DNA of 64,000 bases from Myxococcales bacterium (GCA_903642325.1 CAHJWM010000012.1:1-64000), one strand, 5' to 3'; shown: positions 26,719-36,657, numbered from the stretch's first letter. Notes: generated by a model not told the origin, from the letters alone. Numbers and translations are program-made.

Positions 26719-28899
26719 ATGAGCGGTAATACGGTCCGTCAGCAGGCAATTTCCAAGATCTCGAAGTTCAAGACCAGCTCGCCAGCCTTGAATTACAAGG
26801 AGACTGCGTCGGGCACGCTGTTTGGCGCCAATGTATTCGGTCTCGGTGCCATGAAGTCGCACTTGCCGAAAGACGTCTACAAGTCCCTGAAAAAGACGAT
26901 CGACGGCAACCAACCCCTCGATCCCGCAACGGCGGATGTCGTTGCCGCGGCGCTCAAGGACTGGGCGCTGGACAAGGGCGCGACCCACTACGCCCACATC
27001 TTTTACCCGCTCACCGGCCTGACGGCGGAGAAACACGACAGCTTCTACAGCCCGGATGGCGAGGGCAACGCAATCGCGGAATTCACGGGCAAAAAATTGG
27101 TCCAGGGTGAGCCGGACGCGTCCAGTTTTCCGAGCGGAGGGATTCGTGTCACGTCCGAGGCGCGCGGCTACACCGCTTGGGACGTGACCAGCCCAGCCTA
27201 CTTGGCTGAGACCACCAACGGCATCACGCTGTGCATCCCGACCGCGTTCGTGTCCTGGACCGGTGAAGCGCTCGACACGAAGACGCCCGTGCTTCGCGCG
27301 ACGGCGGCCCTCAGCACGCACGCGACCCGCGTCCTCAAGCTGTTCGGTCACGAGAATATTTCGGCCGTCACCTCCTACGCTGGCTGCGAACAGGAATACT
27401 TCCTGATCGACAAGAATTTTTTCTACGCACGCCCGGATCTGCTCAACGCCGGGCGCACGTTGTTCGGGGCGAAACCACCGAAGGGCCAAGAGTTCGAGGA
27501 TCATTACTTCGGCGTCATCCCTAGCCGAGTTCAGGCGTTCATGTTCGAGCTCGAGCGCGAGCTGCTCGTGCTCGGCATCCCGGTCGCGACTCGTCACAAC
27601 GAAGTTGCCCCCGGGCAGTTCGAAATCGCGCCGGTGTTCGAAGGCGCCAACATTGCCGCCGACCACCAGCAGCTCGTGATGGTGACGTTGAAGAGCGTCG
27701 CAGAAAAACACGACCTCGTTTGCCTATTGCACGAGAAGCCCTTCGCGGGCGTGAATGGCTCGGGCAAGCACCTGAATTATTCGTTCGGCAATAGCACTCA
27801 GGGCAATCTGCTCGACCCGGGCGCCACGCCCCACGACAACGCGCAGTTCATGGTGTTCTGCGGCGCGGTCGTGCGCGCGGTGCACAAGTTCGGCGGCCTG
27901 CTGCGCGCGGCCATCGCATCGGCAAGCAACGATCATCGCCTGGGCGCCAACGAAGCGCCGCCGGCCATCATCTCTATTTTCATGGGTGAGCAGCTCGCCG
28001 ACGTTTGGGAGCAGATCAAGGCGGGCGGTGCCAAGTCGTCCAAGGCGGGGGGCAGCCTGAAGATCGGCGTCGATTCCCTACCTAATTTGCCCAGGGATGC
28101 CGGCGACCGCAACCGCACGAGCCCGTTTGCCTTCACCGGCAATCGGTTCGAGTTTCGAGCCGTTGGCTCGAGTCAGGCGCCTGGGATCGCCCTCGCCACG
28201 CTGAACACGATCATGGCTGACTCGCTCGACTTCGTCGCGACCAAGCTGGAAGCCGCGGTCGGATCGGGTAAGCCACTGAACACGGCCGTTCAGCAGGTTC
28301 TGCAAGAAGTTTACACCGAGCATGGCGGGGTAGTGTTCAACGGCAATGGCTATTCCGAGGAATGGCATCAGGAAGCCGAAAAGCGCGGCCTTTTGAACCT
28401 GAAGACGTCGGTCGACGCCCTTCCGCAGTACGAGACCAAGGAAGCGATCGCGGTCTTCGAGAAGTACAAAGTGCTCTCGCCGCGTGAGCTTCACGCCCGT
28501 TACGAGATTTTCCTCGAGCAATACGTCAAGGCCATCAACGTAGAGAAGAACTTGGTTCTGCAAATAGCCAAAACGCTGATCGTTCCGGCCGCGCTACGTT
28601 ACCAGACCGAGCTTGCCAACAACGCCGCCGCGCTGAAAGCTGCAGGTATCAATGGCGACACCTCGCTGCTGCAAAAGATCTCCGGCTTGGTCGGTGACCT
28701 ACATGGCTCGATCGCCGGGCTCGAAAAAGCGGCCTCTCAACACGGCGGAAGCAGCCTGCTGGAGGAGGCAAAGTACTTCCGGGACTCGATCTTACCGGCG
28801 CAGCTCAAGGTGCGTGAGGTGGTAGATAGCCTCGAGGGGCTAATCGCGGACGACGTGTGGCCGCTGCCGACCTATCAAGAGATGCTGTTCATCAAGTAA
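26719..28899 (+). CDS. glnN: Glutamine synthetase type III
   Basis: 726 residues, the large size typical of GSIII (types I and II have about 350-470). It condenses glutamate and ammonia with ATP to make glutamine. Recognised by the N-terminal GSIII region, [19 protein letters not shown], and [11 protein letters not shown] at 346-356, plus the long C-terminal helical extension. AGAGGA a few bases before ATG gives a good ribosome-binding site. It stands alone, separated from the GNAT gene by 137 bases, so it likely has its own promoter. No glnB or ntr gene is close. Confidence 0.96.
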   Translation: MSGNTVRQQAISKISKFKTSSPALNYKETASGTLFGANVFGLGAMKSHLPKDVYKSLKKTIDGNQPLDPATADVVAAALKDWALDKGATHYAHIFYPLTGLTAEKHDSFYSPDGEGNAIAEFTGKKLVQGEPDASSFPSGGIRVTSEARGYTAWDVTSPAYLAETTNGITLCIPTAFVSWTGEALDTKTPVLRATAALSTHATRVLKLFGHENISAVTSYAGCEQEYFLIDKNFFYARPDLLNAGRTLFGAKPPKGQEFEDHYFGVIPSRVQAFMFELERELLVLGIPVATRHNEVAPGQFEIAPVFEGANIAADHQQLVMVTLKSVAEKHDLVCLLHEKPFAGVNGSGKHLNYSFGNSTQGNLLDPGATPHDNAQFMVFCGAVVRAVHKFGGLLRAAIASASNDHRLGANEAPPAIISIFMGEQLADVWEQIKAGGAKSSKAGGSLKIGVDSLPNLPRDAGDRNRTSPFAFTGNRFEFRAVGSSQAPGIALATLNTIMADSLDFVATKLEAAVGSGKPLNTAVQQVLQEVYTEHGGVVFNGNGYSEEWHQEAEKRGLLNLKTSVDALPQYETKEAIAVFEKYKVLSPRELHARYEIFLEQYVKAINVEKNLVLQIAKTLIVPAALRYQTELANNAAALKAAGINGDTSLLQKISGLVGDLHGSIAGLEKAASQHGGSSLLEEAKYFRDSILPAQLKVREVVDSLEGLIADDVWPLPTYQEMLFIK

Positions 28900-28969
28900 G
28901 TACGCTAAACGTGACCGTGCAATAGAGACATGAAATTCGGTCGAGAACGCTCGGCGCTGACCTCGCGGC

Positions 28970-29001
28970 AGCGCCGGCCTCGACAGGCTCAGCGCGGCGC
29001 T
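28970..29001. repeat. REP-like imperfect hairpin between glnN and the methyltransferase gene
   Basis: Outer arms AGCGCCG (28970-28976) and CGGCGCT (28995-29001) with inner arms GCCT/AGGC around CGAC form a stem with a 6-base bulge. The core CTCGACAGGCTCAG resembles a short palindromic element met repeatedly in bacterial genomes. It could end glnN transcription; there is no T-run. Confidence 0.35.
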
Positions 29002-29014
29002 CAATAGTCCGCGC

Positions 29015-29833
29015 ATGCGGATTTCCCTTGCTCGTTGCTGCACTGCGCTCGCCCTTGCCCTAAGCTCCTGTGCCCAATCGGCGGCACCGCCGAAGGCGGT
29101 GGAGCCGAGCGCCGGCCCGGAGGCACCCGTGGCGCCCACGGCGGGCCCCATCCCGAGCTTCGTGCGCGCGGCGGTGGACGCTCCGGACCGCAGCGCCGAC
29201 GACAAAGCCCTCGACGCAGGTCGCAAGCCCGACCAGTTATTGACCTTTTTCGGGATTCGGCCCGGGATGCAGGTAGCGGAAATCGGCGCGGGCGGCGGCT
29301 ACACGAGCGAGCTCTTGGCTCGCGTGGTCGGACCGACGGGCAAGGTTTTCGGCCAAAACTCGCCATTTTTCTTGGAAAAATTCGCGAACGTGCCCTGGTC
29401 GGCTCGTCTATCCAAACCGCTGCTGAGAAACGTCGTGCGCGCCGACCGCGAATTCGACGATCCGTTGCCGCCCGAAGCAACCGACTTGGACGCCGTGCTG
29501 ATCGTGCTCATTTATCACGATACGGTTTGGCTCGATGTCGATCGTCGAAAGATGAATCGGGCCGTGTTCACCGCATTGAAACCCGGCGGCGTGTACGGAA
29601 TCGTCGACCACAGCGCTGCGGCCGGAGCGGGCTTGAGCGGTGTGAAGACCGTGCACCGCATCGAAGAAAAGACGCTGCGCGACGAAGTCGAGCAGGCTGG
29701 GTTCGAATTCGAGTCCGAAGCGCCTTTCTTACGGAACCCGAGCGACTCACGCGACTGGAACGATTCTCCTAGAGAGGCCGGCGAGCGGCGCGGTACCTCC
29801 GACCGTTTCGTGATTCGCTTTAAAAAGCCCTGA
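29015..29833 (+). CDS. Exported SAM-dependent methyltransferase-fold lipoprotein (COG4798-like)
   Basis: 272 residues. The signal peptide ends in the lipobox LSSC (Cys19), so the product is exported, followed by a Pro/Ala-rich spacer and a class I methyltransferase fold. Motif I is VAEIGAGGGYTSELL (E89, G91, G93, G95) with the later strands DAVLIVLIYHD and ALKPGGVYGIVDHS. The fold is that of COG4798 'predicted methyltransferase', which is known in exported form in proteobacteria although SAM is cytoplasmic. What it binds outside the membrane is unresolved. Start ATG 29015 is set by the signal peptide. Confidence 0.82.
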   Translation: MRISLARCCTALALALSSCAQSAAPPKAVEPSAGPEAPVAPTAGPIPSFVRAAVDAPDRSADDKALDAGRKPDQLLTFFGIRPGMQVAEIGAGGGYTSELLARVVGPTGKVFGQNSPFFLEKFANVPWSARLSKPLLRNVVRADREFDDPLPPEATDLDAVLIVLIYHDTVWLDVDRRKMNRAVFTALKPGGVYGIVDHSAAAGAGLSGVKTVHRIEEKTLRDEVEQAGFEFESEAPFLRNPSDSRDWNDSPREAGERRGTSDRFVIRFKKP

Positions 29834-29851
29834 TTGGGTCGAGTGGACGGC

Positions 29852-30808
29852 TCAAGCGAGGCCCACCCCTTCGTCTAAACCGAGCATCGAGTTCAAGCAC
29901 TGCACCGCCGCGCCGGACGCACCCTTGCCTAGATTGTCGAGGCGCGCCACGAGCAAGATCTGCTGCTCATGGCCGAACACGAATAGCTCCAGGCGATTCG
30001 TCCCGTTGCAGGCGGTAGGGCTCAAGTAGCCTTCTTCGAGCAGCGCGTCGCTTTCGAGCGGTTGAACGACGACGAAGCGTTCGCCGCCATAGTGCGCCGC
30101 GAGGACCTCGTGTACGTCCCTCGGAGTTACCTTCTTAGGCAGCAGACGCGTGAAGAGCGGCACCGAGACCAGCATGCCTTGATAGAAGTCTCCCACGACC
30201 GGTTCGAAAAAGGGTGCGTAGTCCAGACCTACGACGTGTTGCATCTCGGGTAGGTGCTTGTGCTTGAGGGCGAGGCCGTAGGGCCTCGGGCCCCGTAGTG
30301 GCTCGTGCGCCTGGCCCGTGGCCGTCTCGTACTTCGCGATTAGGCTCTTGCCGCCGCCGCTGTAGCCAGTCAGCGAGTGAACGACCGCGGGATAGTCTCT
30401 TGGAACGAGATTGCGTGCGACCAGCGGTGCCAAAGCGGCGACGGCGCCGGTTGCGTGGCAGCCGGGTACGCTCACCCTCGACGAGCTACCGATGAGCTCG
30501 CGCTGGCGGCCATTGAGCTCGGGAAAGCCGTATGCGAAGCCCGGGCTAACGCGGTGCGCGCTGCTCGGGTCGATCAGACGCGTGCGCGGATTCGCTATCA
30601 TACTCGCCGACTCGCGCGCTGCCGCGTCTGGCAAGCACGTGATGACGAAGTCGACCTCGTTGATCAAAGTGTTCCGAGCCGCCGCATCCTTGCGCATCGG
30701 GGCAGGCAGCTCGCACAGCTCGAGCTCGGCGTGTGCCTGCAAGCGTTCCTGGATCTGAAGGCCAGTGGTCCCCTCGCGCCCATCGATGAAGATCTTGTGC
30801 TTGGCCAT
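29852..30808 (-). CDS. argC: N-acetyl-gamma-glutamyl-phosphate reductase, type 2
   Basis: 318 residues, the short (type 2) ArgC. It reduces N-acetylglutamyl 5-phosphate with NADPH in the third step of arginine synthesis. Visible marks are the N-terminal nucleotide-binding start KIFIDGREGTTGLQI, the catalytic Cys117 in VPGCHATGA and the GYSGGGKS loop typical of type 2. ATG 30808 is taken because homology begins there; ATG 30826 is an alternative and the longer frame to 30952 adds unrelated basic sequence. No other arginine gene is in the window, so the pathway is dispersed in this genome. Confidence 0.94.
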   Translation of the reverse strand: MAKHKIFIDGREGTTGLQIQERLQAHAELELCELPAPMRKDAAARNTLINEVDFVITCLPDAAARESASMIANPRTRLIDPSSAHRVSPGFAYGFPELNGRQRELIGSSSRVSVPGCHATGAVAALAPLVARNLVPRDYPAVVHSLTGYSGGGKSLIAKYETATGQAHEPLRGPRPYGLALKHKHLPEMQHVVGLDYAPFFEPVVGDFYQGMLVSVPLFTRLLPKKVTPRDVHEVLAAHYGGERFVVVQPLESDALLEEGYLSPTACNGTNRLELFVFGHEQQILLVARLDNLGKGASGAAVQCLNSMLGLDEGVGLA

Positions 30809-30959
30809 TCCCGTACGCTCGAACATGTACGGCAAAGGCGGCACCGATGCCAGCCGCGCGCGAGCACATCCACGCACTCTTCGCGCATTCGGCGATCGAG
30901 CGGGCTCGTGCGCGTTCAGCGGGCTTGACTCGCTTCGGTAAGCTTGTACCAATCTCGAT

Positions 30960-31838
30960 GTGAGCTTCGCGCTGCGCCTGAGTCATTCCGTCGCGAGCTG
31001 CATGCTTCTCGTGGCTCCGTCCGGCTCGGGCGACGCTCGACATCCGCACGCATTGGCCCCGGCCAATTCGACCCGCACGAGCGGCGGCAACGCGTCCGCG
31101 TCGAGCCTCGGGGCCGCAACGGCTTCGACCCCGCACTTGCCGCCCGCGCTCTCGCCGGGGTGTCCGCCGGGCATGGCGCGCATCAAAGGTTATTGCATCG
31201 ACCGCTACGAAGCGTACGTCGTCGAGCTCGACCAGAATGGAGGCGAATCGGCGCATTCACCGTACACTCCGGTGGACGGGCTACGAGTGCGGGCCAAGGT
31301 TGCCGGGGGCGTCGTGCCGCAAGGTTACATCTCGCAGCGGCAAGCGGCTGAGGCGTGCCAGAGCGCGGGCAAGCGTTTGTGCAGTGCGCCGGAGTTCTCG
31401 CTTGCGTGTCGCGGGCCGAATGAAAAAGCCAGCTACCCCTACGGAGGAACGCGCCATCAACCTGGCAAGTGCAACGAAGGCAAAGGCAGCGCTGTCAGTG
31501 AAGTGTTTGGGCCGTCGGCGCCGTTCAACTCCCTACTCATGAACGACCCGCGTCTCAATCATTGGGCCGGCGGTTTGGCAAAAACCGGCGCCTTCACCGA
31601 GTCTGTGTCCCCTTTCGGCGTATTCGACTTGGTTGGGAATCTGCACGAATGGGGGTCGGAAGTTGCGCTCAACGGCCACGGTTACTTTCGCGGCGGGTTC
31701 TACGGCGACGCCGAAATCAATGGACCCGGTTGCGACTACGTCACCAAGGCTCACGCGGCCGGCTACCACGACTACTCGACGGGCTTTCGCTGCTGCCAAG
31801 ACGCCGACGAGGCGGTGACGCAGAGCCCAGCGCATTGA
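30960..31838 (+). CDS. Formylglycine-generating-enzyme-like (FGE/SUMF) exported protein
   Basis: 292 residues. A short hydrophobic N-terminus and a low-complexity Ala/Ser/Gly segment (to about 65) precede an FGE-sulfatase domain: GCPPGMARIKGYCIDRYE, PVDGLRVRAKV, ACQSAGKRLCSAPEFSLACRG, VGNLHEWGSEV, YFRGGFYGD and the terminal STGFRCC. Many proteins with this fold are not sulfatase-activating enzymes but bind ligands or modify other proteins; no sulfatase gene is near, so the true role is open. GTG 30960 is the first start; the signal peptide is weak and could begin at ATG 31002. Confidence 0.75.
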   Translation: MSFALRLSHSVASCMLLVAPSGSGDARHPHALAPANSTRTSGGNASASSLGAATASTPHLPPALSPGCPPGMARIKGYCIDRYEAYVVELDQNGGESAHSPYTPVDGLRVRAKVAGGVVPQGYISQRQAAEACQSAGKRLCSAPEFSLACRGPNEKASYPYGGTRHQPGKCNEGKGSAVSEVFGPSAPFNSLLMNDPRLNHWAGGLAKTGAFTESVSPFGVFDLVGNLHEWGSEVALNGHGYFRGGFYGDAEINGPGCDYVTKAHAAGYHDYSTGFRCCQDADEAVTQSPAH

Positions 31839-31842
31839 GAGC

Positions 31843-32919
31843 TTACGGCGCCGTCCCAGTTGGATGACCCGCGGCATAGATCGCAGAAACCAGCGAGACG
31901 TCTGGGGAGTTGGGGGTCACGGCCGCATCCTCACTCAAATCCCAGGCCATGATGCCGCCGGCAGAGGAGAGGGCAAGCGCGGTCTTGGCCCGCACGGTCG
32001 GAATGCCGTTGTAGAACTGGTCGTTCAACTGATCCAAATCGGCGGCCTGAGCGTTTTGGCCGACTAGCGCTGAGTAGGCCGTGTTGCTGGGGCGACTGTA
32101 GAACGGTATCCCAAGGATGGCTTTGGAGGCTGGCACCCCCTTGTCCAGCCAAAGCTGGAGTGAAGCTTGCGCAAAGGCGTACGGCGAGTGCCCCGAGCCA
32201 TTGTCGCCGTCGTAAGCCATGATGTTTACGAGGTCGATATACGGCAGCGCATCGGACGTGACGCCGGCTGCGCCACCTCGAAATGCCGCGCCAGCTATGG
32301 TGACCAGCCTGCCTTTGGGCTTCAAGCGCCCGCTCACTTCGCGAATCATCGCAAGGAACGAGGCCGCTACATTTTCTTCGGGGAACTCCCAGTCGATATC
32401 AACGCCGTCTAGTTGGTACTGATCCATGTAGCCATCGATGGCGGTCGCGAACGCGGCGCGCGCGGTGGGGTCCGCGGCAAGCGCGTTGAACGCCTCATCG
32501 TGGCCGTCATTCCAACCGCCGACCGAGAGCAACACCCGCACGCCGGCCGCATGACCTCGCGCGACGAGATCGACGAGCGGCTTGGTCGGCTGCGTTAGAC
32601 TAACAGAGCCATCGGCGTGTTCGATCGCGAACGCGTAGTTGACGAAGTTCAGCTTACTGAACTGCAAGCCCGCAGAGTTGTTTGCCCAGGTAGGCAGGTA
32701 TCCGACGACTTTGAATGCGGGAAGGTCGGGCAGCACGACCGGCGTGCTCACGGCGGCAGGTCCGCCGGCCGCGCTGGACGACGTCGACGAGCGCCCCCCG
32801 CTAGCGGAGTCGTCGACTCCTCCAATGGGTCCACATGCGCACAGGGCTACCAGTGCGGATGACACCCAAGCAAGCGGAACGAGGCCGGCCCTGGGGAGGG
32901 AACGCAAACGCAAATGCAT
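31843..32919 (-). CDS. GH18 chitinase-type lipoprotein
   Basis: 358 residues. The signal peptide ends in a lipobox around LCAC (Cys29), and a Ser/Gly-rich spacer (about 35-60) leads to a GH18 barrel. The two signature strands are present: SVGGWN (about 132-137) and DGVDIDWEF (171-179) with the catalytic acid E178. Family enzymes cut chitin, peptidoglycan-like glycans or N-glycans by substrate-assisted catalysis. It is probably displayed on the cell surface or in the periplasm. Its 3' end lies 4 bases from the convergent FGE-like gene. Confidence 0.92.
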   Translation of the reverse strand: MHLRLRSLPRAGLVPLAWVSSALVALCACGPIGGVDDSASGGRSSTSSSAAGGPAAVSTPVVLPDLPAFKVVGYLPTWANNSAGLQFSKLNFVNYAFAIEHADGSVSLTQPTKPLVDLVARGHAAGVRVLLSVGGWNDGHDEAFNALAADPTARAAFATAIDGYMDQYQLDGVDIDWEFPEENVAASFLAMIREVSGRLKPKGRLVTIAGAAFRGGAAGVTSDALPYIDLVNIMAYDGDNGSGHSPYAFAQASLQLWLDKGVPASKAILGIPFYSRPSNTAYSALVGQNAQAADLDQLNDQFYNGIPTVRAKTALALSSAGGIMAWDLSEDAAVTPNSPDVSLVSAIYAAGHPTGTAP

Positions 32920-33256
32920 AGGTTAGTGTGCTTGGATTCCGCTCAGGCGCCGCGTCTAGTTTTGCTCGGAACCTTGGCTCATTTTTCCGTCATGGGCGTT
33001 TCAGTCGCTACCCGTAGCGAACGCTCTGCCCCTCTAGATAGCGCACGCCGTCGTCGTTCGCACGCCCACGCATTGGGGGTGCGGGCAGCTTCGCTCCGGC
33101 CTTAACACCAATTTACCGCCATTGTGTCCCTGCGCTGCACGCAGGCTGCAAATTGACGGCGCGGTGTTTACAAATGCATTCGAGTGGCGAAATGAGCAGA
33201 AGTTTTCTACAGCTGAGTGCCGTACCGGACACTCATCGTTCATGCAGGAGCCTGTG
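32920..33256. other. Divergent intergenic region, no gene
   Basis: 337 bases between the GH18 and DUF1592 genes, holding both promoters. The only sequence feature I can point to is a TTGACG at about 33153 in the DUF1592 direction without a convincing -10, and the ribosome-binding site AGGAG at 33246-33250. No coding frame with good composition is seen. Confidence 0.5.
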
Positions 33257-35017
33257 ATGCATCTCAGCCGCGGCGTAACGTGGTCCTCGATATTGGCCCT
33301 AGGCATCGCATTGTCGGGCTGTAGCGGCATGGTGTCCGGCGACGGCAATTCGGCGACCGGGCCGGACACGGCCAGCAAGCCTGCCGCGGGCAGCGGGCAA
33401 CCCGGCGTGGGCGCGGGCGGCGCGAGCAACGGCGCCGGTACGGGGAGCACGCCAGTCCCTAGCGCTGGCGGCCCCGGAACTGTCCCGGGCGTCGTCAACC
33501 CCGGCCTCAGCGCCATGCACCGTCTGAACACCGCCGAATACAACGCGACCGTGGCCGACGCCCTCGGCACGACGCTGCAACCCGCGACTGGCAACTGGCG
33601 CGGCGGAGAGATTGACGGCTTCGACAATATCGCGAGCGTTCTAGGCGTCGATGATACGCAATACGGCCTGTATCTGGACGCTGCGGAGGCGATCGCCAAG
33701 GACGTCTTCGCGTCGGACGCTCTGCGCGCCAAAATCGTGACCTGCGCCACCGCGGACGACATGGCCTGCGTCAAGGGCATCATCAGCAAGACGGGGCTCA
33801 AGGCGTTTCGCCGTCCGCTGTTGGACGCGGAGGTCGCGACCTACACCAAGGTCTACACCACTTCTCGCGCCCAAGGAGCCGACCATAACGGGTCGCTGCA
33901 GAACGTGCTCTGGTCCCTGTTGTCGAGTGCGGAATTCTTGTACCGCATGGAGTTCGATAACGGCGTCAAGACCAAGCACTTGATCAGCGGTTATGAGCTT
34001 GCTACGCGCCTATCCTACTTCCTGTGGAGCAGCGCGCCCGACGACGCTCTGCTCGCCGCCGCGAACGATCTCAATACCGACGCCGCGATCGGCACGGCTG
34101 TGGATCGCATGCTCACCGACCAGAAGTCCGCGCGCTTGGTTCAAAACTTTGCCGGGCAATGGCTCGGTGCGCGGAAAGTGCTGGCGCACCCGGTGGCCGC
34201 CGACGTGTACCCGGCTTGGACGCCGGACATCGCTAGCGCGGCCAGCAAAGAAATGTTTGCCTACTTCGACGAGTTCCTGCGCAGCGACCGGCCCTGGTCG
34301 GAGTTCCTGAGTGCGGATATGAACTTCGTCAATGCTGGGCTGGCCGGTCTGTATGGCATTCCCAACGTGACTGGCACGGCGAGCACACGGGTCGAATACA
34401 CGGCGGATGCCCGCAAGGGGTTCATGGGCCTGATCGGCTTTTTGGCGGTGTCGTCCGTCGACCGTCGCTCCTCGCCGACGCTGCGGGGCAAGTGGGTGCT
34501 GGTGAACTTGCTGTGCTCACCGCCCCCCGCGCCCCCCGCCACGGCAGGTAAGCTCGAGGACAAAGGCGACCCAACGAACACCAACATTCGCGCGGTGCTA
34601 GAGGCACATCGCGCGTCGCCCGCCTGCTCTTCTTGCCACTCAATCATGGACCCCTTCGGTCTGGCGATCGAGCAATACGACGGCATCGGCAAGTTCCGCA
34701 CGAAGTACCCAGACGGCTCCACGATCGACCCGTCGACGCTCCTGCCCCCGTCCTCGACATACCCGCAAGGCATCTCTTTCTCGGGTCTGGACGGGGCCGA
34801 GAAGGCCGTCACCGACGACCCCAAGTTCAAAGAGTGCATCACGGAGAAGCTGTACACCTATGGCTTGGGTCGAAGCCTCAGCAACGATGACAAGAACAAT
34901 GCGGTCGCGATCGAGAAGGATTGGGAGACGACTGGCGCCCTGAGCGTCGGCCGCCTTTTGCATCGTCTCGCTCTCGCGGAACCATTCCGCTATCGAAATC
35001 CCGGAAGCGCGCAGTGA
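33257..35017 (+). CDS. DUF1592/DUF1588-type lipoprotein with cytochrome-c-like CxxCH motif
   Basis: 586 residues. The signal peptide ends in LSGC (Cys22) and is followed by a Gly/Ala/Pro-rich spacer. The rest matches the DUF1587-1595-1592-1588-1585 chain common in planctomycetes and myxobacteria: LSAMHRLNTAEYNATVADAL, AEFLYRMEFDN, YELATRLSYFLWSSAPDDALL, DRRSSPTLRGKWVLVNLLC. C457-S-S-C460-H461 lies in PACSSCHSIMDPFG and could hold a c-type heme. The function is not established. ATG 33257 follows AGGAG by 6 bases, and upstream codons give no signal peptide. It pairs with the DUF1552 gene 17 bases downstream. Confidence 0.9.
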   Translation: MHLSRGVTWSSILALGIALSGCSGMVSGDGNSATGPDTASKPAAGSGQPGVGAGGASNGAGTGSTPVPSAGGPGTVPGVVNPGLSAMHRLNTAEYNATVADALGTTLQPATGNWRGGEIDGFDNIASVLGVDDTQYGLYLDAAEAIAKDVFASDALRAKIVTCATADDMACVKGIISKTGLKAFRRPLLDAEVATYTKVYTTSRAQGADHNGSLQNVLWSLLSSAEFLYRMEFDNGVKTKHLISGYELATRLSYFLWSSAPDDALLAAANDLNTDAAIGTAVDRMLTDQKSARLVQNFAGQWLGARKVLAHPVAADVYPAWTPDIASAASKEMFAYFDEFLRSDRPWSEFLSADMNFVNAGLAGLYGIPNVTGTASTRVEYTADARKGFMGLIGFLAVSSVDRRSSPTLRGKWVLVNLLCSPPPAPPATAGKLEDKGDPTNTNIRAVLEAHRASPACSSCHSIMDPFGLAIEQYDGIGKFRTKYPDGSTIDPSTLLPPSSTYPQGISFSGLDGAEKAVTDDPKFKECITEKLYTYGLGRSLSNDDKNNAVAIEKDWETTGALSVGRLLHRLALAEPFRYRNPGSAQ

Positions 35018-35033
35018 GCTCAGTGAGGATCCC

Positions 35034-36497
35034 ATGAATAAGTTTTTTTCTCGCAGAACGTTACTTCGTGGAGCTGGTGTTGCCCTGGCCCTGCCGTGGA
35101 TGGAGTCGTTGGCGCCCAAGGTTGCCGGCGCAGCGACGGGCACTGCCCCCGTTCGCTACATGCCGATCTTCTTGCCCAACGGCGCGGCAGAGTTCTGGAC
35201 TCCGAACGGCGCCGGCAGCGGCTCCGCCTGGAATCTCGGCTCGGTGCTCGAACCATTCGCCGAGCTCAAGGCCAAGATGAACGTGATCTCGAATCTCGAG
35301 AACGGCTCGGCCTTCAATGCCAGCGGCTTGCCCAGCGTAGAGCCAAGTCACGGGCGGCAACCCGGCGGTTGGCTGACCGCGGTGGATGCGCAGGTGCTGC
35401 GCAGTCAGCTGAAGGTGGAGGAAGCCAACGGGGTCTCGGTCGATCAGATCATGTCCGAGCACGCGGTGTTCAAGGGCAAGACGCCGCTGGCCTCGCTTCA
35501 GCTGGGGCTGTCCACGGTGTACAGTTATTGCGATGGGCAGCAGTGCTCGAATAGCCGGAGCGTTTCATGGAAGACCATGACGCAGCCAATGTACAAGATG
35601 GTGGACCCGCTACAGGTCTTCAACGCCATCGTCAACGTGGCGAGCGCGGGCACCGGTGCCACGGGCGGGGGCACGGACCCCAACGTGGCCAAGCGTCTTG
35701 CGATGAAGAAGAGCGTGCTCGACGCAGTGCTCGAGAACGCCACCAGCACGCGCTCACGCCTGAGCATAAATGATCAGGCTCGTATGGACGAGTTCTTGGA
35801 CTCGGTACGCAGCGTAGAAAATACTGCGACTACCGTTTCCGCCGGCTTGGGGGGCACGAGCTCGACGTGTGCCATTGGCGCCAAGCCGACCATGGCCACC
35901 GTCACCCCGGACGGCATTCGTCAGACCACCGCCACGTACAACAAGGGCGCGCATGCGGACGCTATGAACGCACTGATCGTGATGGCCCTTCAGTGCGACG
36001 TGACACGCATCATCACGTACATGCTCGAGGACGAACGCTCGGAGTTCACGTACGATCACGTGACCAAACGCAAGTTCACGAACATGGGCTCGACGCCCAC
36101 CACCGGCACCTGCCCGGAGTATCACGGTGGCGGGCAGCACGGCACGCAGGACGACTTCGCCGCCATCACGTGGTGGAACGTCGGAAAAGTCGCGGACCTG
36201 TGCCGGAAGATGGACGCCATCAAAGAAGCCAACGGGCTCAGCATTCTGGACAACTCCGTCATCTTTTTCGGCGGCGCTATGCACGGTAGCGACCACTCGT
36301 GCGATCGTCTGCCCACGGCCCTGATTGGCAGTGGTGGTGGCAAGTTGAAGCAAGACCAGCACGTTCAGTTGAAAAACCGCCCGCTCCGTGACCTGCACTT
36401 CACGATGATGAACTCGGTGCTCGGCATGGGGCAAACGGACTTCGGCCACAATTTGACGGGGGCTCCGATCTCGACAATCAAAGAGATCGTCGCCTAG
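35034..36497 (+). CDS. Tat-exported DUF1552 protein
   Basis: 487 residues. The N-terminus FFSRRTLLRGAGVALALPW is a Tat signal, so the protein is exported folded, perhaps with a cofactor. The body is DUF1552 throughout (for example VRYMPIFLPNGA near 40, GQPLGGRQPGGWLT-like region near 105, and TRIITYMLEDERSEF near 325, followed by HHGG-like histidines in EYHGGGQHGT). The family occurs almost always beside DUF1592 proteins, as here, and the pair is thought to act together on an unknown extracytoplasmic substrate. GAGGAT before ATG is the ribosome-binding site; the two genes form an operon. Confidence 0.9.
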   Translation: MNKFFSRRTLLRGAGVALALPWMESLAPKVAGAATGTAPVRYMPIFLPNGAAEFWTPNGAGSGSAWNLGSVLEPFAELKAKMNVISNLENGSAFNASGLPSVEPSHGRQPGGWLTAVDAQVLRSQLKVEEANGVSVDQIMSEHAVFKGKTPLASLQLGLSTVYSYCDGQQCSNSRSVSWKTMTQPMYKMVDPLQVFNAIVNVASAGTGATGGGTDPNVAKRLAMKKSVLDAVLENATSTRSRLSINDQARMDEFLDSVRSVENTATTVSAGLGGTSSTCAIGAKPTMATVTPDGIRQTTATYNKGAHADAMNALIVMALQCDVTRIITYMLEDERSEFTYDHVTKRKFTNMGSTPTTGTCPEYHGGGQHGTQDDFAAITWWNVGKVADLCRKMDAIKEANGLSILDNSVIFFGGAMHGSDHSCDRLPTALIGSGGGKLKQDQHVQLKNRPLRDLHFTMMNSVLGMGQTDFGHNLTGAPISTIKEIVA

Positions 36498-36657
36498 CGC
36501 TTCGCGTTCTCACGATGGTGGCCCGCGTGCGCGAGCTTCATGCCGGCGCGCAATCGGCCCATTCCGTTAGCCCCTCGTCGAACGCACCGCCGGTTTGATG
36601 GAAACGCGCCTTTAGCGCTTCCCCGAGCTCGCCCAGGTCTGTGCTAGACGTTCGCGA

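Noticed and set aside
26491-27711. 406-codon open frame on the minus strand opposite glnN
   Set aside because: A compositional shadow of glnN in high-GC DNA. It has no ribosome-binding site or family features.
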